From contig JBOZIK010000001.1 of NCBI GenBank assembly GCA_051453625.1, positions 205,830,525-205,894,524 of the forward strand: a stretch of 64,000 nt of DNA, in the 5' to 3' direction. Each line of letters begins with the position of its first letter. Position 1 is the stretch's first letter. Source of the DNA: Welwitschia mirabilis. Its lineage: Eukaryota > Gnetophyta > Gnetopsida > Welwitschiales. Under the pieces are notes generated by a model that saw only the letters and a program-made list of their open reading frames with translations, was not told where the DNA came from and searched no databases. Both the position numbers and the translations under genes were made by a program. Of this stretch, positions 10,941 through 22,580 are shown piece by piece.

Positions 10941-12640
10941 GCAAAAATGGCATGTATAAAGGTAACAAGAACCTCCAGGTAAAAGAAACAAGCTTTAGAA
11001 CAAGTAATACTACAATATGAATCATAGTTCTATCATGAGGCAATAGAAAGAAGACTTAGAATTTGGACAAGAAACTTAATTATTACATAAAAACCCTTGG
11101 ATTTTATAAGAGGCATAGAGATAAGATCATAACTTATTTTATTTATCTTGGTTGAAAAATGATAGTATAGCATGTATAGCTTATTCTTGATCTAGTGATA
11201 AGAATGTTCTATGCTAATACACATGAAATTAATGATAGTACAAGTGCATCTCAAATTTAGGTTAGAGACACAAATTTATATATTATTTCAAGTTTTATCA
11301 ATTTATTACTTTATGTAGATGATATAAATGTTTTACAATTTTATATTTATTCATTTAAAAATATTTGATTTTAGAGTTATCAATATCTCTTAGTATTAAA
11401 TGAGCAATGTCTTATTTGACACAGTAGAATGAACTTTATGAAAGATATTAAGAGAAAGGATATAACACTTAATTCTTGAATTATTAGTTTGATAACATTA
11501 TATAATATTTTAGTTAGAGGAGGCAACTATAGTTATTAAAAACTCATGTATAATTTACATTATATTTTATTTACTAACTATTTTATAGATAGATTTGGGT
11601 TTTATTCTATGTATGAATATCATCTCACTATTTCATAAAGGATACACCTTGGGTTATCCTTATCTTATCAACTTGATCATTAGCAATGTATATATTTTAG
11701 TGTAATAAGTTAACCCCATTTATTAGAAGAAACCATTGGTAGAATTCAATACAAAAACACAAAGCACCAGTGACATCAGATGAGGGTATAAGTAAAAGAA
11801 CATCTCAGCATCAGAGATCATTTTTTACTACTAACTATATCTCTTTATCAGTGAAAAGGAATTAAAGAAAATTGCAAAAATGATTGGCAAAATTAAAAGA
11901 AATATTTTGATGCTAAAGAAACATAGATATACTATATGTAAAGGTGAGGCACTAGTAGAGAGTTGAAAATCCATGAGAACTCCCCCATGATCAAACTCAA
12001 AGGAGGAGTTAGAAGAAGAAAAAGTGTGACCTTTATCTTTATTTGGCATAAGTTATGATTTAGGTAGGATAGTAGATAGTAAATTTTTAGAAGAGTCTTC
12101 TAGATATGATACATATTATTAGACTCTTATGAAGGCACATGTGCAGGAGAAGTAATAGGCTTTAAATCCCTTATAGCAAAGGCCAACATAGTAGGAGATA
12201 GAGTCTAAGAGCTCAGATGCACTGCCTGTTATCTTTCAGGTCCTTATTGTAAGATTCCATTCCACTATTCTACATATCCATTATCATCATCATGTATATC
12301 TTTTCCACCTCCATTGTATCCATCATCATTTCCGTCTTCTCTTATAAAACAAATTTAGGTAGAACCACTACCATTTATGCAGGTGTTACCATCATTTATA
12401 GAGATTGCCACTACTAGTTTGTTTAGAACTTTCATCACTTCTCAAACATATTAACATATCAGGAGATAGATCTTTAAGGGTACTAGTAAGACATCATAGT
12501 ACTCCTCAAGGAATAGGTACACTCCTCATCTCATCATCATATACCTAGCCAACCTCTATTGCTAATGATAGTAATGATAGTTATGAAGAAGACCAAGGTA
12601 AGTATTACATGAGTGATTTAGCTCTTAGTAACTAAAGAAT
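10941..12640 (+). pseudogene. third ORF (env-like / plant-transposon-domain type) of S1, decayed
   Basis: At 10947 a frame opens MACIKVTRTSR, typical of the basic start of the third ORF carried by many Sireviruses and Athila-type elements. It is followed at 11040-11110 by AIERRLRIWTRNLII and KPLDFIRG, resembling the start of the helical domain annotated in plants as a putative plant transposon protein. The rest is broken. Around 12240-12360 the coding sense becomes serine/proline-rich, as in the linker of these proteins, and it ends in an acidic stretch near 12560-12600. The function in the family is not known; an envelope role was proposed from position only. Similar ORFs are in B (56320-57560) and C (59930-61290). 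Confidence 0.5.
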
Positions 12641-13427
12641 TTTATGATGTTGAAAATGGGAAAGAAGTATGTAATAAACTATTAGTAGATCAGTTGGAAT
12701 TAAGTATATATCAAATCATTAGAATATTAGTTGGGCACTATAGCCTTCACATTGAGGACACTCTATTGGATTTGACATTCTTGATTATAAGATTTGGATT
12801 GTATACATGAGTGTTATCATTTCTATTAATGATTCCTCCTTGATATTTTAACATAAATTTATGTTATTTAACATTTTATATCGTTTCATCTTATTAATAC
12901 ATGTCTTACGTTTAGCACATTTCTCATTCTTAATGTTAGGATTTCTTTGACACACTTTTAAATATGTAATACTTTGATTATTTGGTGATTAAAATGTGTT
13001 TATTTGATGATGACACATTTTTTTCTTTCTCTTCTATCTATTAATTAGCATTTTCATGAGCACATTATTTATGATATAGTGTTGACACAAAATTTAATTT
13101 TTTGCTCTAAAATATGGCATATTATCATTAGTATATTTCAATTGAGAGATTGTCACATTTTTGTGCTTCATATTTTTCATGCATATTTGAATGACAAACA
13201 TCGTGATTTATCATATCCTCTTATTTATTTAGCTATTTGTTCAAATGATTCTAAAATGTATTTTATTGTGGTTCTTCAAGTGATATACGTATTCATTTTA
13301 TTTCAAGTAGTGGATATCATGATTATTATGACTAGTGATTATGTGAATTTCTCTAAAATAAAATATCTACTTTTAATTGACTAGTTGATACTATACTAAT
13401 GAGATTTACCAATTTTTAGACATAATC
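12641..13427 (+). other. 3' untranslated region of S1
   Basis: AT-rich and without a family match. A 101-codon open frame at 13079-13384 has a low-complexity hydrophobic translation and no recognisable domain, so I do not call it a gene. Confidence 0.5.
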
Positions 13428-13440
13428 AAAAAGGAGAATA
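13428..13440 (+). promoter_or_regulatory. polypurine tract of S1
   Basis: AAAAAGGAGAATA lies one base before the TGTTGG start of LTR2. It matches the A-run plus GGAGA tract of Sirevirus elements, which primes plus-strand DNA. Confidence 0.75.
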
Positions 13441-13441
13441 T

Positions 13442-14970
13442 TGTTGGTAAATCTAGTTTTGATGATTTCACTTATCAAATGGTTTGTGTCATTATGTAGA
13501 TAGGTCATTATAAGAACATTAAATCTTGATAGGCACTAGATCATGATGAATATATAAAGATAATATCTCACAAAATGGATCAAACGGTAAAACTACAAAA
13601 TTAATTATTTGAAAACATTTGAGAAATTGAAGACATCTTTAGTGAAAGATGTCTAGAAAGTTGAAAATGTCTTATATATACTAAAGTTCAAATCATAGGC
13701 TAAAAGATAGCTACTATATTCAATACAAATGAGCTAAAACTATAACCTAATATAGACGAAGACATCTACATAATTAAATACATCTATATTAAGTTAAAAT
13801 AGCTTAAAGGTTTAATTTTCTTTTTTACTAAATATCTTACATTCTAGATTAGATATGAAATTGTACTACATGAATTCGTGATCATAAAGACTCAAGAACA
13901 CTAAAAAGTAAATTTCATTAAAATCTAGGTAAGTTGATTAAAGATGTCTACAAAAGTAAATATGTCCAAAGAGTAGATGTCAAAAAAAAGTAAAGACATC
14001 TAAAGAGATGATGTCTACAAAATTGAAAACGTCTTGAACTAAATTTTATGGTAATTAAAACTAATGTTACACACCTAAAGCATAGACATTTATTATCCAT
14101 TACATAGAAATTACTAAATTAAATGACTATCTTTTAAAATAAAATGTTTATATGTTTTGTTCTTATAAAGCATCGATGTTACAAAAAAAATAATAAACTT
14201 TAGCACTTCATTGATTAATTAAAAGTACAGAGATTTCTTATCTCTCAGTGATCAACATGAAAATAAATCTTACAAGAGTAAACATTACTCCTCATAAAGA
14301 ATCAAGGCATTATTGCAAAGGAGCTAGCACTACTATTATCATTTACTTTTGGATTTTCATTATTACATTCTTCATTCATACTCACAACAATAATAACATT
14401 AAGGAGCTTAAATTTTCATCAAAGAAATACCATCATGCTTCTTATTGTATTGTATTTTTTGTTTATATTATGGACTATCTTATTATGAAATACTGTTATA
14501 AAGTCCATTTCTTAAATATTACATATCTTGTAAGAAAACCCTTGTAGGAATGTGCATTTAATATTATTCTTTTAGATACTTATTTATGTAAGATTATTAG
14601 TAAGACAAAACACCATTATCCCCTTATAAGATAGATAGTGCTACCTTATGAGGAGACTCTTACTATTGTACAAGTCTATGGTGCACCTAGGAAAACCACT
14701 ATTCCCTTAAGGGGGAGAGATTGCTGCCTTACGAGGAGAATCTCATTTGTTATAAGGTTATGATGCATCAAAAAAATACTATTCTTATAGGTTAAAAGTA
14801 TCCAAAGATATGAGTAAAAGATATCCTCTATGTGTGGATGTACCTAGGTTGGGAAACCATCTTATCTTGGTAATGTATATTATTATTATGCATTTTCATT
14901 TTGTCATTTACTTTAAATTTGATTTGGTGGAACTCATTCATTCCTTTTTTTTAAGTTCAAATGATCCTTA
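13442..14970 (+). repeat. 3' LTR of S1
   Basis: Starts TGTTGGTAAA and ends TCCTTA, aligning base for base with TTCCTCA of LTR1. It keeps the motif cluster at 13630-14035 and the approximately 84-bp tandem at 14607-14800. The differences from LTR1 are many, so the insertion is old. Confidence 0.88.
13630..14035. repeat. AGATGTCT/AGACATCT motif cluster in S1 3' LTR
   Basis: The best preserved copies are AAGACATCT at 13631, AAGATGTCTAG at 13646, GAAGACATCTACA near 13760, AAGATGTCTACAAAAGTAAA at 13941, AGTAGATGT at 13972, TAAAGACATCTAAAGAG at 13991 and GATGTCTACAAAATTGAAAA at 14010. Half-sites alternate in orientation, giving several possible stem-loops. Confidence 0.7.
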
Positions 14971-14975
14971 AAACA

Positions 14976-15189
14976 TTTATGCGTGTCTTAATTTTCATGT
15001 CTATTTTTAGCTCTTATTCCTTAAAATCTCTTTTATTAAATTTTTAATTTGCATTTTTGCTTAAATCATTTACTCTTTTATCATAACATTTTGCATAACT
15101 ATTTGTATTCTTTATTGTTTTTTCACTATATACGTTATCTTTATGGAAAGAATAATAACTAGGTTCTCACCTAATTTTATTATAAGTTT
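14976..15189. other. flank between S1 and S2
   Basis: T-rich and with no frame that I recognise. It may be remnant 3' sequence of S2, whose 3' LTR is missing. Confidence 0.4.
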
Positions 15190-16345
15190 AGAAATAAATA
15201 ATAATACTAAACATTATCCTAATGCATAACAAATTCCACTTGTTCTTATTTTATCATCTGTACAACTTTCCTAGTTTACATCATAATACCCAACTAGATC
15301 AAGATAGGTGTCTTTTGAGTATGAAAGGTTTAATTAGTAGTACACTTTAAATAATGAAATATTATATTAACAACAATAAGAAATGATTCTGCAGTATTAG
15401 TTTTATAAATGCCATAAATGCTAACACTTAATAGGATATCTCACTTACTAGCTGTAAGATAAAGTAAATTGCTAGTCATACCTATGTACAATTTTTAATT
15501 AACCTTCATATCATGTTCATATTTCTCTAATTAGGTACTTGATTTATAAGTGTGCCTTTTACCTTATAATATTGTAACCCCTCTTTATCTAATAAATTTT
15601 TAATGTACTTAATTTATCAAATGAACATATCATCTCTAAATTGCATAACTTGTAAACCAAAGAAGTTGTTTATTTCTCTTATAAGAATTATTTCAAATTC
15701 ATATTACATTATATTAAAGAATTTCTCATATAGTAATTCATTAGTATCATAAATATAATATTATCTACATAGATCTACTTAATAGTAAAATCATTACCAT
15801 TAAACTTGAGAAATAGAGTAACATTAGATGTACCTATTTTAAATCCATTATCTATTAAATAACTTGAAAGACTTTCATACCAAGATATTGGATATTGTTT
15901 TAGATCTTTAAGAGATTTTTAAAACTTGTAAACATATTATAAATTACATGAGTTACTAGAACCTTCAAGTTTTTCAACATACATTTATTCTTGTATAACT
16001 TTATTTAGAAGGCACTTTTGACATTCATTTGATATAGCTTGAATCCTTTTACATGTTTTAATGCTAGAAACATTCTAATTAATTCCATATATGCTATTGG
16101 TGCAAAGGTTTTTTTGAAGTGAATTCCTTATTATTGATTGTATACTTTAACTATTAATCTTGCTTTATTTTTAATGAAATTTTTATTTTCATTTGTTTTA
16201 TTTTTAAATACCCATCTTATGCTTGTCAATGGTTTATTAGATGGCCTTAGGAATAGCTTTGAAACATTACATCTTTCAATTTCGTTTAAGTCATCTTACA
16301 TAACCTGCATCCAATTTCCATTACTTTCTACTTCATTGAAGTTAT
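15190..16345 (-). pseudogene. copia reverse transcriptase-RNase H of S2
   Basis: The polymerase copies element RNA into DNA. On the minus strand from about 16330 I read GNWMQVM, KPLTSIRWVFKNK, KNKARLIVK, FKKTFAPIAY, LIRMFLALK and YQMNVKSAF, the conserved copia RT blocks. The catalytic motif at about 15766-15780 reads YVDN instead of YVDD, so the second aspartate is lost. RNase H follows with NLLYLTASK, DILLSVSIYGIY and IIFHYLKCTTN, matching the SLLYLTASRPDI and LRYLKGT blocks. Stops are scattered through both domains. It cannot be active. The + strand open frame at 16138-16359 is the antisense shadow of this RT. Confidence 0.85.
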
Positions 16346-17300
16346 TGAGTTCTACTTAAGAAATGAAAGATACACAACCACAAAAATCATTAGTCCTACT
16401 TCTTGTATATATGTCATCATATGTACTTTCAAGTATGTTTATTACTAATTGAATCTTATTTAGTCTAATAATTTATGATATTATTTAATTTTTAGGATCT
16501 TCTTTCATAATTTTTGTTGTCTTGTTCTGCATGTGAGTTATCAATAACTTTTTTAACTTTTATGAGTAGATAGTCATCTAGAACTCTATTGAAGACATAA
16601 CTAGTAATGTTAATGGATTATTCTCAAAAGTGATATGAAACTTATTGATTGTACATCATTATCCTTTTCATCTCATTTAGAACCTAATTCTTTCTTTTTG
16701 CTACTCCATTTTATTATGGAATTCTTAGAGTTGAAAGTTTATAATTTATGTGAAATTATTCATAGAAGTCCCTAAATTTAGAATTCCTAAATTATGTTTT
16801 ATTATTACTTCTTATTTTTTTGATCCTATATCCTTTTTGATTTTATAGGCTAATATACAACTTAAAAAAGGTATCAAAGGCCTCATCCTTATGTGCAGGA
16901 ATAAAAATAATTATTAATAATAATTAAATAATGTTTTTTCTTACTTAAACGTTTCATAAGATATAGACCAATAATATCAAGACATAGGTAATCTAAATGA
17001 TGTTTAATGATAATAAAAGTTTTCTTATGAAATCTTACACTTGTTTTCTTTTCTTTTAATAAGTTTTACAAGCTTGATCATTAAAATTTTTCAGCTTAAG
17101 TAGACCTCTTACCATATCTCTTGTAGAAAGAGTCTTTAGAACATCTTTACTTGAATGTGTAAGCTTCCTATGCCATATTTTTTCATCACCTATAGTATTT
17201 AATAAACACTTAGTTCTTTTCTTAAATATGCATTATAGTGTAGTAATATAAACATTTTATTTTATAATTCTCGTAAAGAGAATGTTATTTGATTTGCATT
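16346..17300 (-). pseudogene. copia integrase of S2
   Basis: Integrase joins element DNA to the host chromosome. At about 17170-17060 the minus strand reads EAYTFK, then SFYKRYGKRS and AEKF, corresponding to the region around the zinc-binding HHCC part. At about 17000-16950 SFHKKTFIIIKHHLDYLCLD and IIGLYLMKRL match the start of the DDE core, where copia has PLxLLHMDLFGP. The tail towards 16640 is weak. Numerous stops and at least one frameshift make it a relic. Confidence 0.7.
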
Positions 17301-17640
17301 CTTTAATAAAACAATTGTCTTTGATAAATGTTACATAAAAATTCACATTACATAATTAACCAAAACTAAGTAAATTACGTTAAACTTTCAATGTAAAATA
17401 AATCTTTTACCTCAAGAAGGTTACCTTTACTAATAATTGCAATACATCTAATTAGGGATTCTATGTTCTCATCAAATTTATCCATGCCTTTAACTTTCTT
17501 AATCAGGAATGTAAAACTATATTTGTCACATGTCATGTATATTAAACATCAATTATCAATGTATCAAGCATATTATCTTATGGCTAGTATGTAAGTTTAT
17601 GCTAATGACCTTGCCTTGATTTAGAAACCCATATTTTCTT
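17301..17640 (-). pseudogene. copia protease region of S2
   Basis: The aspartic protease processes the polyprotein. The minus strand from about 17545 reads CLIYMTCDKYSFTF, matching the SRHMTGDxxxF segment just after the DSG active site, then KGNLLEV and KDLFYIESL, corresponding to the family's VYYVEGLxxNLLS block. The DSG triplet itself falls where the frame reads YIDN, so the active site is probably lost. Position between gag and integrase agrees. Confidence 0.65.
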
Positions 17641-19400
17641 TAGCTTTACTTGTAAATTCTCGTACCATTTTCTTTTGTCTCTTGGCATTGTTAGAATAGT
17701 ATCATTTACACAACCTATTTGGATAATTAAATTGATAATGATAATTTTTATAGTAGTGATAATAATTTATGCTATTTATGAGTACTAAAGGATCATACCT
17801 TGGCTTACAATTCCACTTGTTAAAACATAAGATTAAAATACTTGTAGAAGATTCATTATTTTCTAGACCACATTCATTACTAGCACATTTACATTGTTTA
17901 AGAATGATCTTCAATGTCTCCTTCCCTTAAGTGAATTTTTCATTAATATTCTTTACATTTCTGAGTTTCTATTCAACATTATCAAACTCAATCTTATTCT
18001 TATGTGCTAAGTTTTTATTTATCAAATTCATTATAAAAATTATTTCTTATGCATAAGTTTATTCATGATTATAAAGCAAGTCCTTCATCTTAAAACATAA
18101 TTTTTGTAAGTTAGTAATTTTTTTTAAAAATTAAATCATACGTTTATTAAAGTGTCATATATATTTCATCTTCACTTCCTAATTTTGAATCATCACCTTA
18201 TTCTTCATTATTATTTAAATTGTACACAATGGCTACATAAGAGGAATAAGTGATTTCTTTGGCTACGTTACCCACTTTTATGGCATTTTCATCATCATCT
18301 TAATCTATGAAAAAGGATCTCTTTTTCCTGGGCCCTTTTTTTTATCCTTTTTTCTACAATTGATTAGAAATAGGATTTTTAAGGATAACAATTTTCATTC
18401 TTTATAAACCTAAATTTTTAATCTAGACATATCATTATCAAAAGATGAACTAAATAATGACTTAACTTTGGATTTATCTTTATCTTGAAATCCTGATGAC
18501 TTGCGATAGTCCTCTTTTCTTTTATTCTTTTGTAAGAATATCCTACTAACATATCTTATGACTAGAGCTACCTCTTTATTCACATAATACTCTAAATTTT
18601 ATACATCTAAAGCTTTTTTTGTTTTTTATTTAAATCTTATCTTAAGTCTTTACTTGTCTTAAGTGCAAGGGGATTCTCTTTTACAACATCATTTTGGATG
18701 AAATTCATCTCATAAATTATCATGATACTTTGTAATTCTTCAATATTCATGGTATTAAAATCTTTTTCTTTTTCAATTACTATTGATTTTGACTTATAGT
18801 ATGGAGTTAGATATATAATCACTTTATAAATCATCTTGGCTTATGATAAATCATCATCAATTCCAAGAATATCATTCATAATGTTGTTGATCTTTATAAA
18901 GTATTTTTGAAATCTTTTTCTATAATTCCTCTTCAAGTTTTCAAAGTAATTTATCTAAACTAAGAGATTTGATTTCTTTACAACTAAAGTTTCCTTTTAT
19001 GTATCTTCTAAAATACTCCATATTTTTTTTACTAGTTTGTANNNNNNNNNNNNNNNNNNNNNNNNNNNNNNNNNNNNNNNNNNNNNNNNNNNNNNNNNNN
19101 NNNNNNNNNNNNNNNNNNNNNNNNNNNNNNNNNNNNNNNNNAGTTAGCTATCTGTTTAAGCTCTTTAATGGTTATGGCCACGTAGAGAGCGTTATTTGCC
19201 TTTGATTCATGCATGAAGGTTGTCTATCTTGGTATTTTCATTGTCCTCTAGGTTTGATATAAAATAAAGTATTTATTATATCATCTATGAAGGTTTTCAT
19301 TAGCTTTATGTATCTATCTTCAATGCCAGGTTAAATCTAAAACTTTGAGAACTACAAGTACACTTACATCCTTAGGCTCTAATAGGCATAGTTGTTCCAT
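17641..19400 (-). pseudogene. Sirevirus-type gag of S2
   Basis: The best open part (18637-18834) contains TMNIEELQSIMIIYEMNF, then LALKTSKDL, matching the end of the Sirevirus gag coat region and its Ser-Ile-Ala-Leu-Lys motif. S1 gag has TMNIEEL at the same place. Downstream at 17914-17702 the frame reads LKIILKQCKC and NECGLENNES, equivalent to the family's L-LGSQR...KxGLG block, and then CFNKWNCKP, a likely knuckle remnant. Between them, around 18450-18290, is the basic/acidic segment seen in S1 at 9030-9340. Part of the N-terminal coding sequence is hidden in the 19042-19141 gap. Confidence 0.72.
19042..19141. other. assembly gap (100 N)
   Basis: A run of exactly 100 N, probably a placeholder length. 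It interrupts S2 gag. No shared sequence is visible at its edges. Confidence 0.95.
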
Positions 19401-19472
19401 TAAAGGGTAAAGATCTAGTAGATGATACTTCTTCTATATTTTACTTAAGGATGTTACTTCTTTTTGTAAGTT

Positions 19473-19487
19473 TCTATTTTAATACCA
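19473..19487 (-). promoter_or_regulatory. primer-binding site of S2
   Basis: The minus strand reads TGGTATTAAAATAGA two bases after the LTR end (GAGTGG...). It is the decayed form of TGGTATCAGAGC, complementary to initiator tRNA-Met, and aligns with the S1 site at 8252. Confidence 0.6.
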
Positions 19488-19489
19488 CT

Positions 19490-20760
19490 CGAGAATCATC
19501 AAACTAAGAGGGAGAGAATTAATGAATTCAAACAATAAAATCTTAAACATTTAATAAATAAAAATCTTAAATAGAAACCTTACCTTACTAATTTAAATAA
19601 TTCCTTATCTTAATTGCTTCTACACATAAAGGGTATATTTTCTTCAAATTGTTGGATATCCATAACCTACCAAAATAATGGTTTTGGAGAACTATTAATC
19701 TTGCATAGTCCTCAGATGGTAGTACTCTCTTCTCATTAAGGAGTAGAATAGATCAATAACTGAAAGTTCTAACAAGAACTTGTTAAAAATGCAAGAAGCA
19801 TAACCACACAAGGGTTACCTTATAATTTGAAATTTTTAAGCACTAGACATAAAAAAAGAGATGAATAAAATATGTATGAAATGAAAATAAGAGATTCTAA
19901 AAATTAAATAATTTAATAATAAAATTTTAATAAATCAAAATCAAGGAAGAACAAGCTTAAAAATGATGAGCTATGTAGTAGCTTGATCTCTCCTTTGATG
20001 TGCTAACCTATAGAATGAAATAGTAATGTTGTAATCATGGATAAGCATATCTCATAATATCTCTTTTATAATAGTACCCATTTATTTAAAATAAAATTAT
20101 TTAAAATTCTATAATTTTCAAAAATGCTTTTAAAGAAAAATCTTTTTGCTTTTTGTATTGCTAAAGTATTCTTTTCCATTAACCTAGAGATTTGATCTTT
20201 TAAATCAAGATGAATACTATCTAATGGTCATAAACATCTAGTATTGATCATCCAATGACTACATATTTTTTATATTAATTTTTGGCATAGACATCTATAA
20301 TGTTATAAATGTATTTCATGTGTACACATCTTTCATAAGATATATGTGTATAATAAACTTGTCAAGATTTCGATGAGTTTTATGTATTTTTTACCCTTTG
20401 ATATAAATAATTCATCATGCATAGATTTCTTAATCCCATAAAAAATGAATAATCCATCATTAAAATTATTCTAATACACATTAAGTTTTATCATCTATTT
20501 TAGCATTGATGTTTTTTACTTCATAGACATATTTCATTAGTGCATTCAATATAGATGTCTTTTGGATGATAGATGTTTTCCTTTATTACAAGTTTAACTT
20601 AGCATGAATTTCTTCTTAGATGTAGAAATTTTTTATTCATATATTTTTCCACTCTAAACACATTTATTGTTAAATTAAGAGATGTCTTTAGTATCTTGTC
20701 TGCACATAAAACATGCTACATTTGATAAGTGATGTTATTAAAACTATGATTTTTCCAATA
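19490..20760 (-). repeat. 5' LTR of S2
   Basis: The minus strand starts TATTGGAAAAATCATAG, aligning with TGTTGGTAAATCTAG of S1 LTR2. The next block CATCACTTATCAAAT also aligns. It ends TGATTCTCG, aligned to TGTTCCTCA of S1. It carries the same ACATCT/AGATGT motif cluster at 20285-20700. No second LTR of this element is present. Confidence 0.72.
20285..20705. repeat. AGACATCT/AGATGTCT motif cluster in S2 LTR
   Basis: Copies include TAGACATCTATAA at 20289, TACACATCTTTC near 20323, TAGACATAT near 20523, TAGATGTCTTTTGG at 20551, TAGATGTTT at 20570, TAGATGTAG at 20618 and AGATGTCTTTAG at 20681. They match the clusters in both S1 LTRs. Confidence 0.6.
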
Positions 20761-21799
20761 TGAGAGTTATAATATATTACTTACTAAATTTCCTAATCAT
20801 GGAATGTCTATAAGATAAATAATTAGAGCCTTCCTTAAAGTATCACAAAGACAAATCTTAAAGTATTTAGATTTATTCTGTATAAGAAACATTAAGATCA
20901 AGAATTTATAAGAAATAGGTGAGATCACTACCCAATTATACAACACGAATTAAAGACAGGAACAAAACAAAAAAGATAAAAATAATAAGGTTAATGAGAC
21001 ATTAACATCTAAAACATAAGATATTATGTACAACTCCAAAATATTAGTCTTATGAAATAATCAACCAAAACATTAACTTACATTATGAGGAAAAAAGTTT
21101 GATTAATTAGTAATACAACATTTAAAAGATAAAGTATTTAATTCAAGAGATTGTATAAAAGATGATCATGAACGAATAAAATGTCCTTGGGTGTAGAAAT
21201 GTGTTTAATGATTAAACATTAATAGACTAGATTTAAACTTAGGAAATAATCTTGAAGAAAGAAACAAAGCACACCTTTTTCCAAAGAGAAAATATGAAGA
21301 AAAACTTAAAGATCCATTATGTAGATATGTAAACTCCAAAAGGTGAAAAGAATTTAATTATTATAGGAGCTAGAGAAATAAAGAATAAAAAAATAATAAG
21401 GATGAATAAGAATCCAATAATAAAGAAGACAATATCCCTTCTAAACCTAATCAAATCCAAGGGAAGCCACTACTAAATCTATAATAAATAGATCAAGAGA
21501 ATCTATGACTATAGACTTAACTCATAAAATAAAAAAGAACTTAATTAGTTCATCTATATAAGAAGAAAATAGTAATAAAATTGAAACAATAGTAGGTAAG
21601 CAATTAGAACATGTACCATTTTAATGAGAAGTAGACAAATTAAGCATCTTAAAATTGAGAAGAACTTAGAATATTTAGGTAAATTCATAGAACATGCCAC
21701 AATCTTATTACCTCTTATAAAGGTATTAAAATATATCCTCATGTATTATAGGTAAATGAGAAATATGTGCTTAAATTATAAAAATAAAAGTAAAGTAAC

Positions 21800-21841
<42 letters not shown>

Positions 21842-22580
21842 AGAAGGATTAAGTTTCTTAAGTCTTCAAAATTATTCATAATAGACAACATAAAAAGTAT
21901 AGTAACCTAGAAACCTCATAATATATATGAAAGTTCATAATAAATTAAAGCTAGAATAGTTGAAATATTTATGAGCTAGTGTCAATGTTATGCTATGAAA
22001 CTTATGAGAAATTAGAAAAATAAAACCTATAACACTATTAAGAAAAAAAATCTACTTCGTATATGGATTATCAATAACACTAGAATAAGTCTTTAACAAT
22101 ATATTCATTAAGCTTTAAGGATTAATTTATTTAATTAATCGTTTAGTAGTAAAAAGATAAGGATAAACTCATGTCACTATCTTAAGAAGGCCATGAATAG
22201 CTACTACTAATGCCATCATTTACTCTAGGGAAGGGGTAATGGAAATTAGCTTAGAAGATTAAATTTCTATATGCTTTTATTATATAAGAAATATAATCCA
22301 ATAATAAAACTAAGACTAATGCTATTATAACTCAAGAGGCAAACAGAATATTAAAATAATTAAAATTAATAAAAATATAAATATGAAAGTTTAACCCCTC
22401 AATAAATAGAGAATCCTCCATTTAAATAAGGATTAGAATACATAGGAATAATTTTCATTTAAAATTTTAATCATTAATAGTAATTTAACCCATTTTCAAA
22501 AAAGAAAATTAATGAGAATACTATTAAAAATAAAAGTCCTTTTCTTAAGATCACATTGATATTAAAGAAATTGATTTAAG
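20761..22580. other. unassigned A-rich segment, possibly decayed gypsy gag/protease
   Basis: Purine-rich on + and full of stops in all frames. It precedes a Ty3/gypsy RT fragment, so it could be the gag-protease part of that element, but I read no diagnostic motif. An (AT)n tract is at 21803-21837. Confidence 0.35.
21803..21837. repeat. (AT)n microsatellite
   Basis: About 17 uninterrupted AT units. Confidence 0.95.

Larger units (their letters stand above)
6704..14970 (+). mobile_element. Sirevirus-like Ty1/copia element S1, complete ends but no pol
   Basis: Two LTRs (6704-8249 and 13442-14970) bound an internal region of about 5.2 kb with primer site, gag, a third ORF and polypurine tract in the usual order. 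The flanks carry a perfect 5-base target duplication, AAACA, at 6699-6703 and 14971-14975, which fixes the ends. LTR1 is TG...CA and LTR2 is TG...TA. A Sirevirus of this type normally carries about 4 kb of protease, integrase and RT/RNase H between gag and the third ORF. None is present, so this is an internally deleted, non-autonomous copy. Gag similarity to S2, which has pol but lacks its 3' end, places both in one lineage. Confidence 0.85.
15190..20760 (-). mobile_element. Sirevirus-like Ty1/copia element S2, 3'-truncated
   Basis: On the minus strand the order is 5' LTR (20760-19490), primer site, gag, protease, integrase, RT, RNase H. That protease-integrase-RT order is diagnostic for Ty1/copia. 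Gag and leader align with S1 from the primer site onward: after TGGTATT both have AGAAGTAAC, then ATGGAA and AACTATGCCTATTAGA. Everything after RNase H, including the third ORF and 3' LTR, is missing. A 100-base gap at 19042-19141 lies in gag. All coding parts carry stops. Confidence 0.82.

Noticed and set aside
13079-13384. 101-codon open frame on + near the end of S1
   Set aside because: Hydrophobic low-complexity translation, no domain, and it lies in the 3' untranslated region where no gene is expected.
16138-16359. 73-codon open frame on +
   Set aside because: It is the antisense shadow of the S2 reverse transcriptase, whose copia motifs read on the minus strand.
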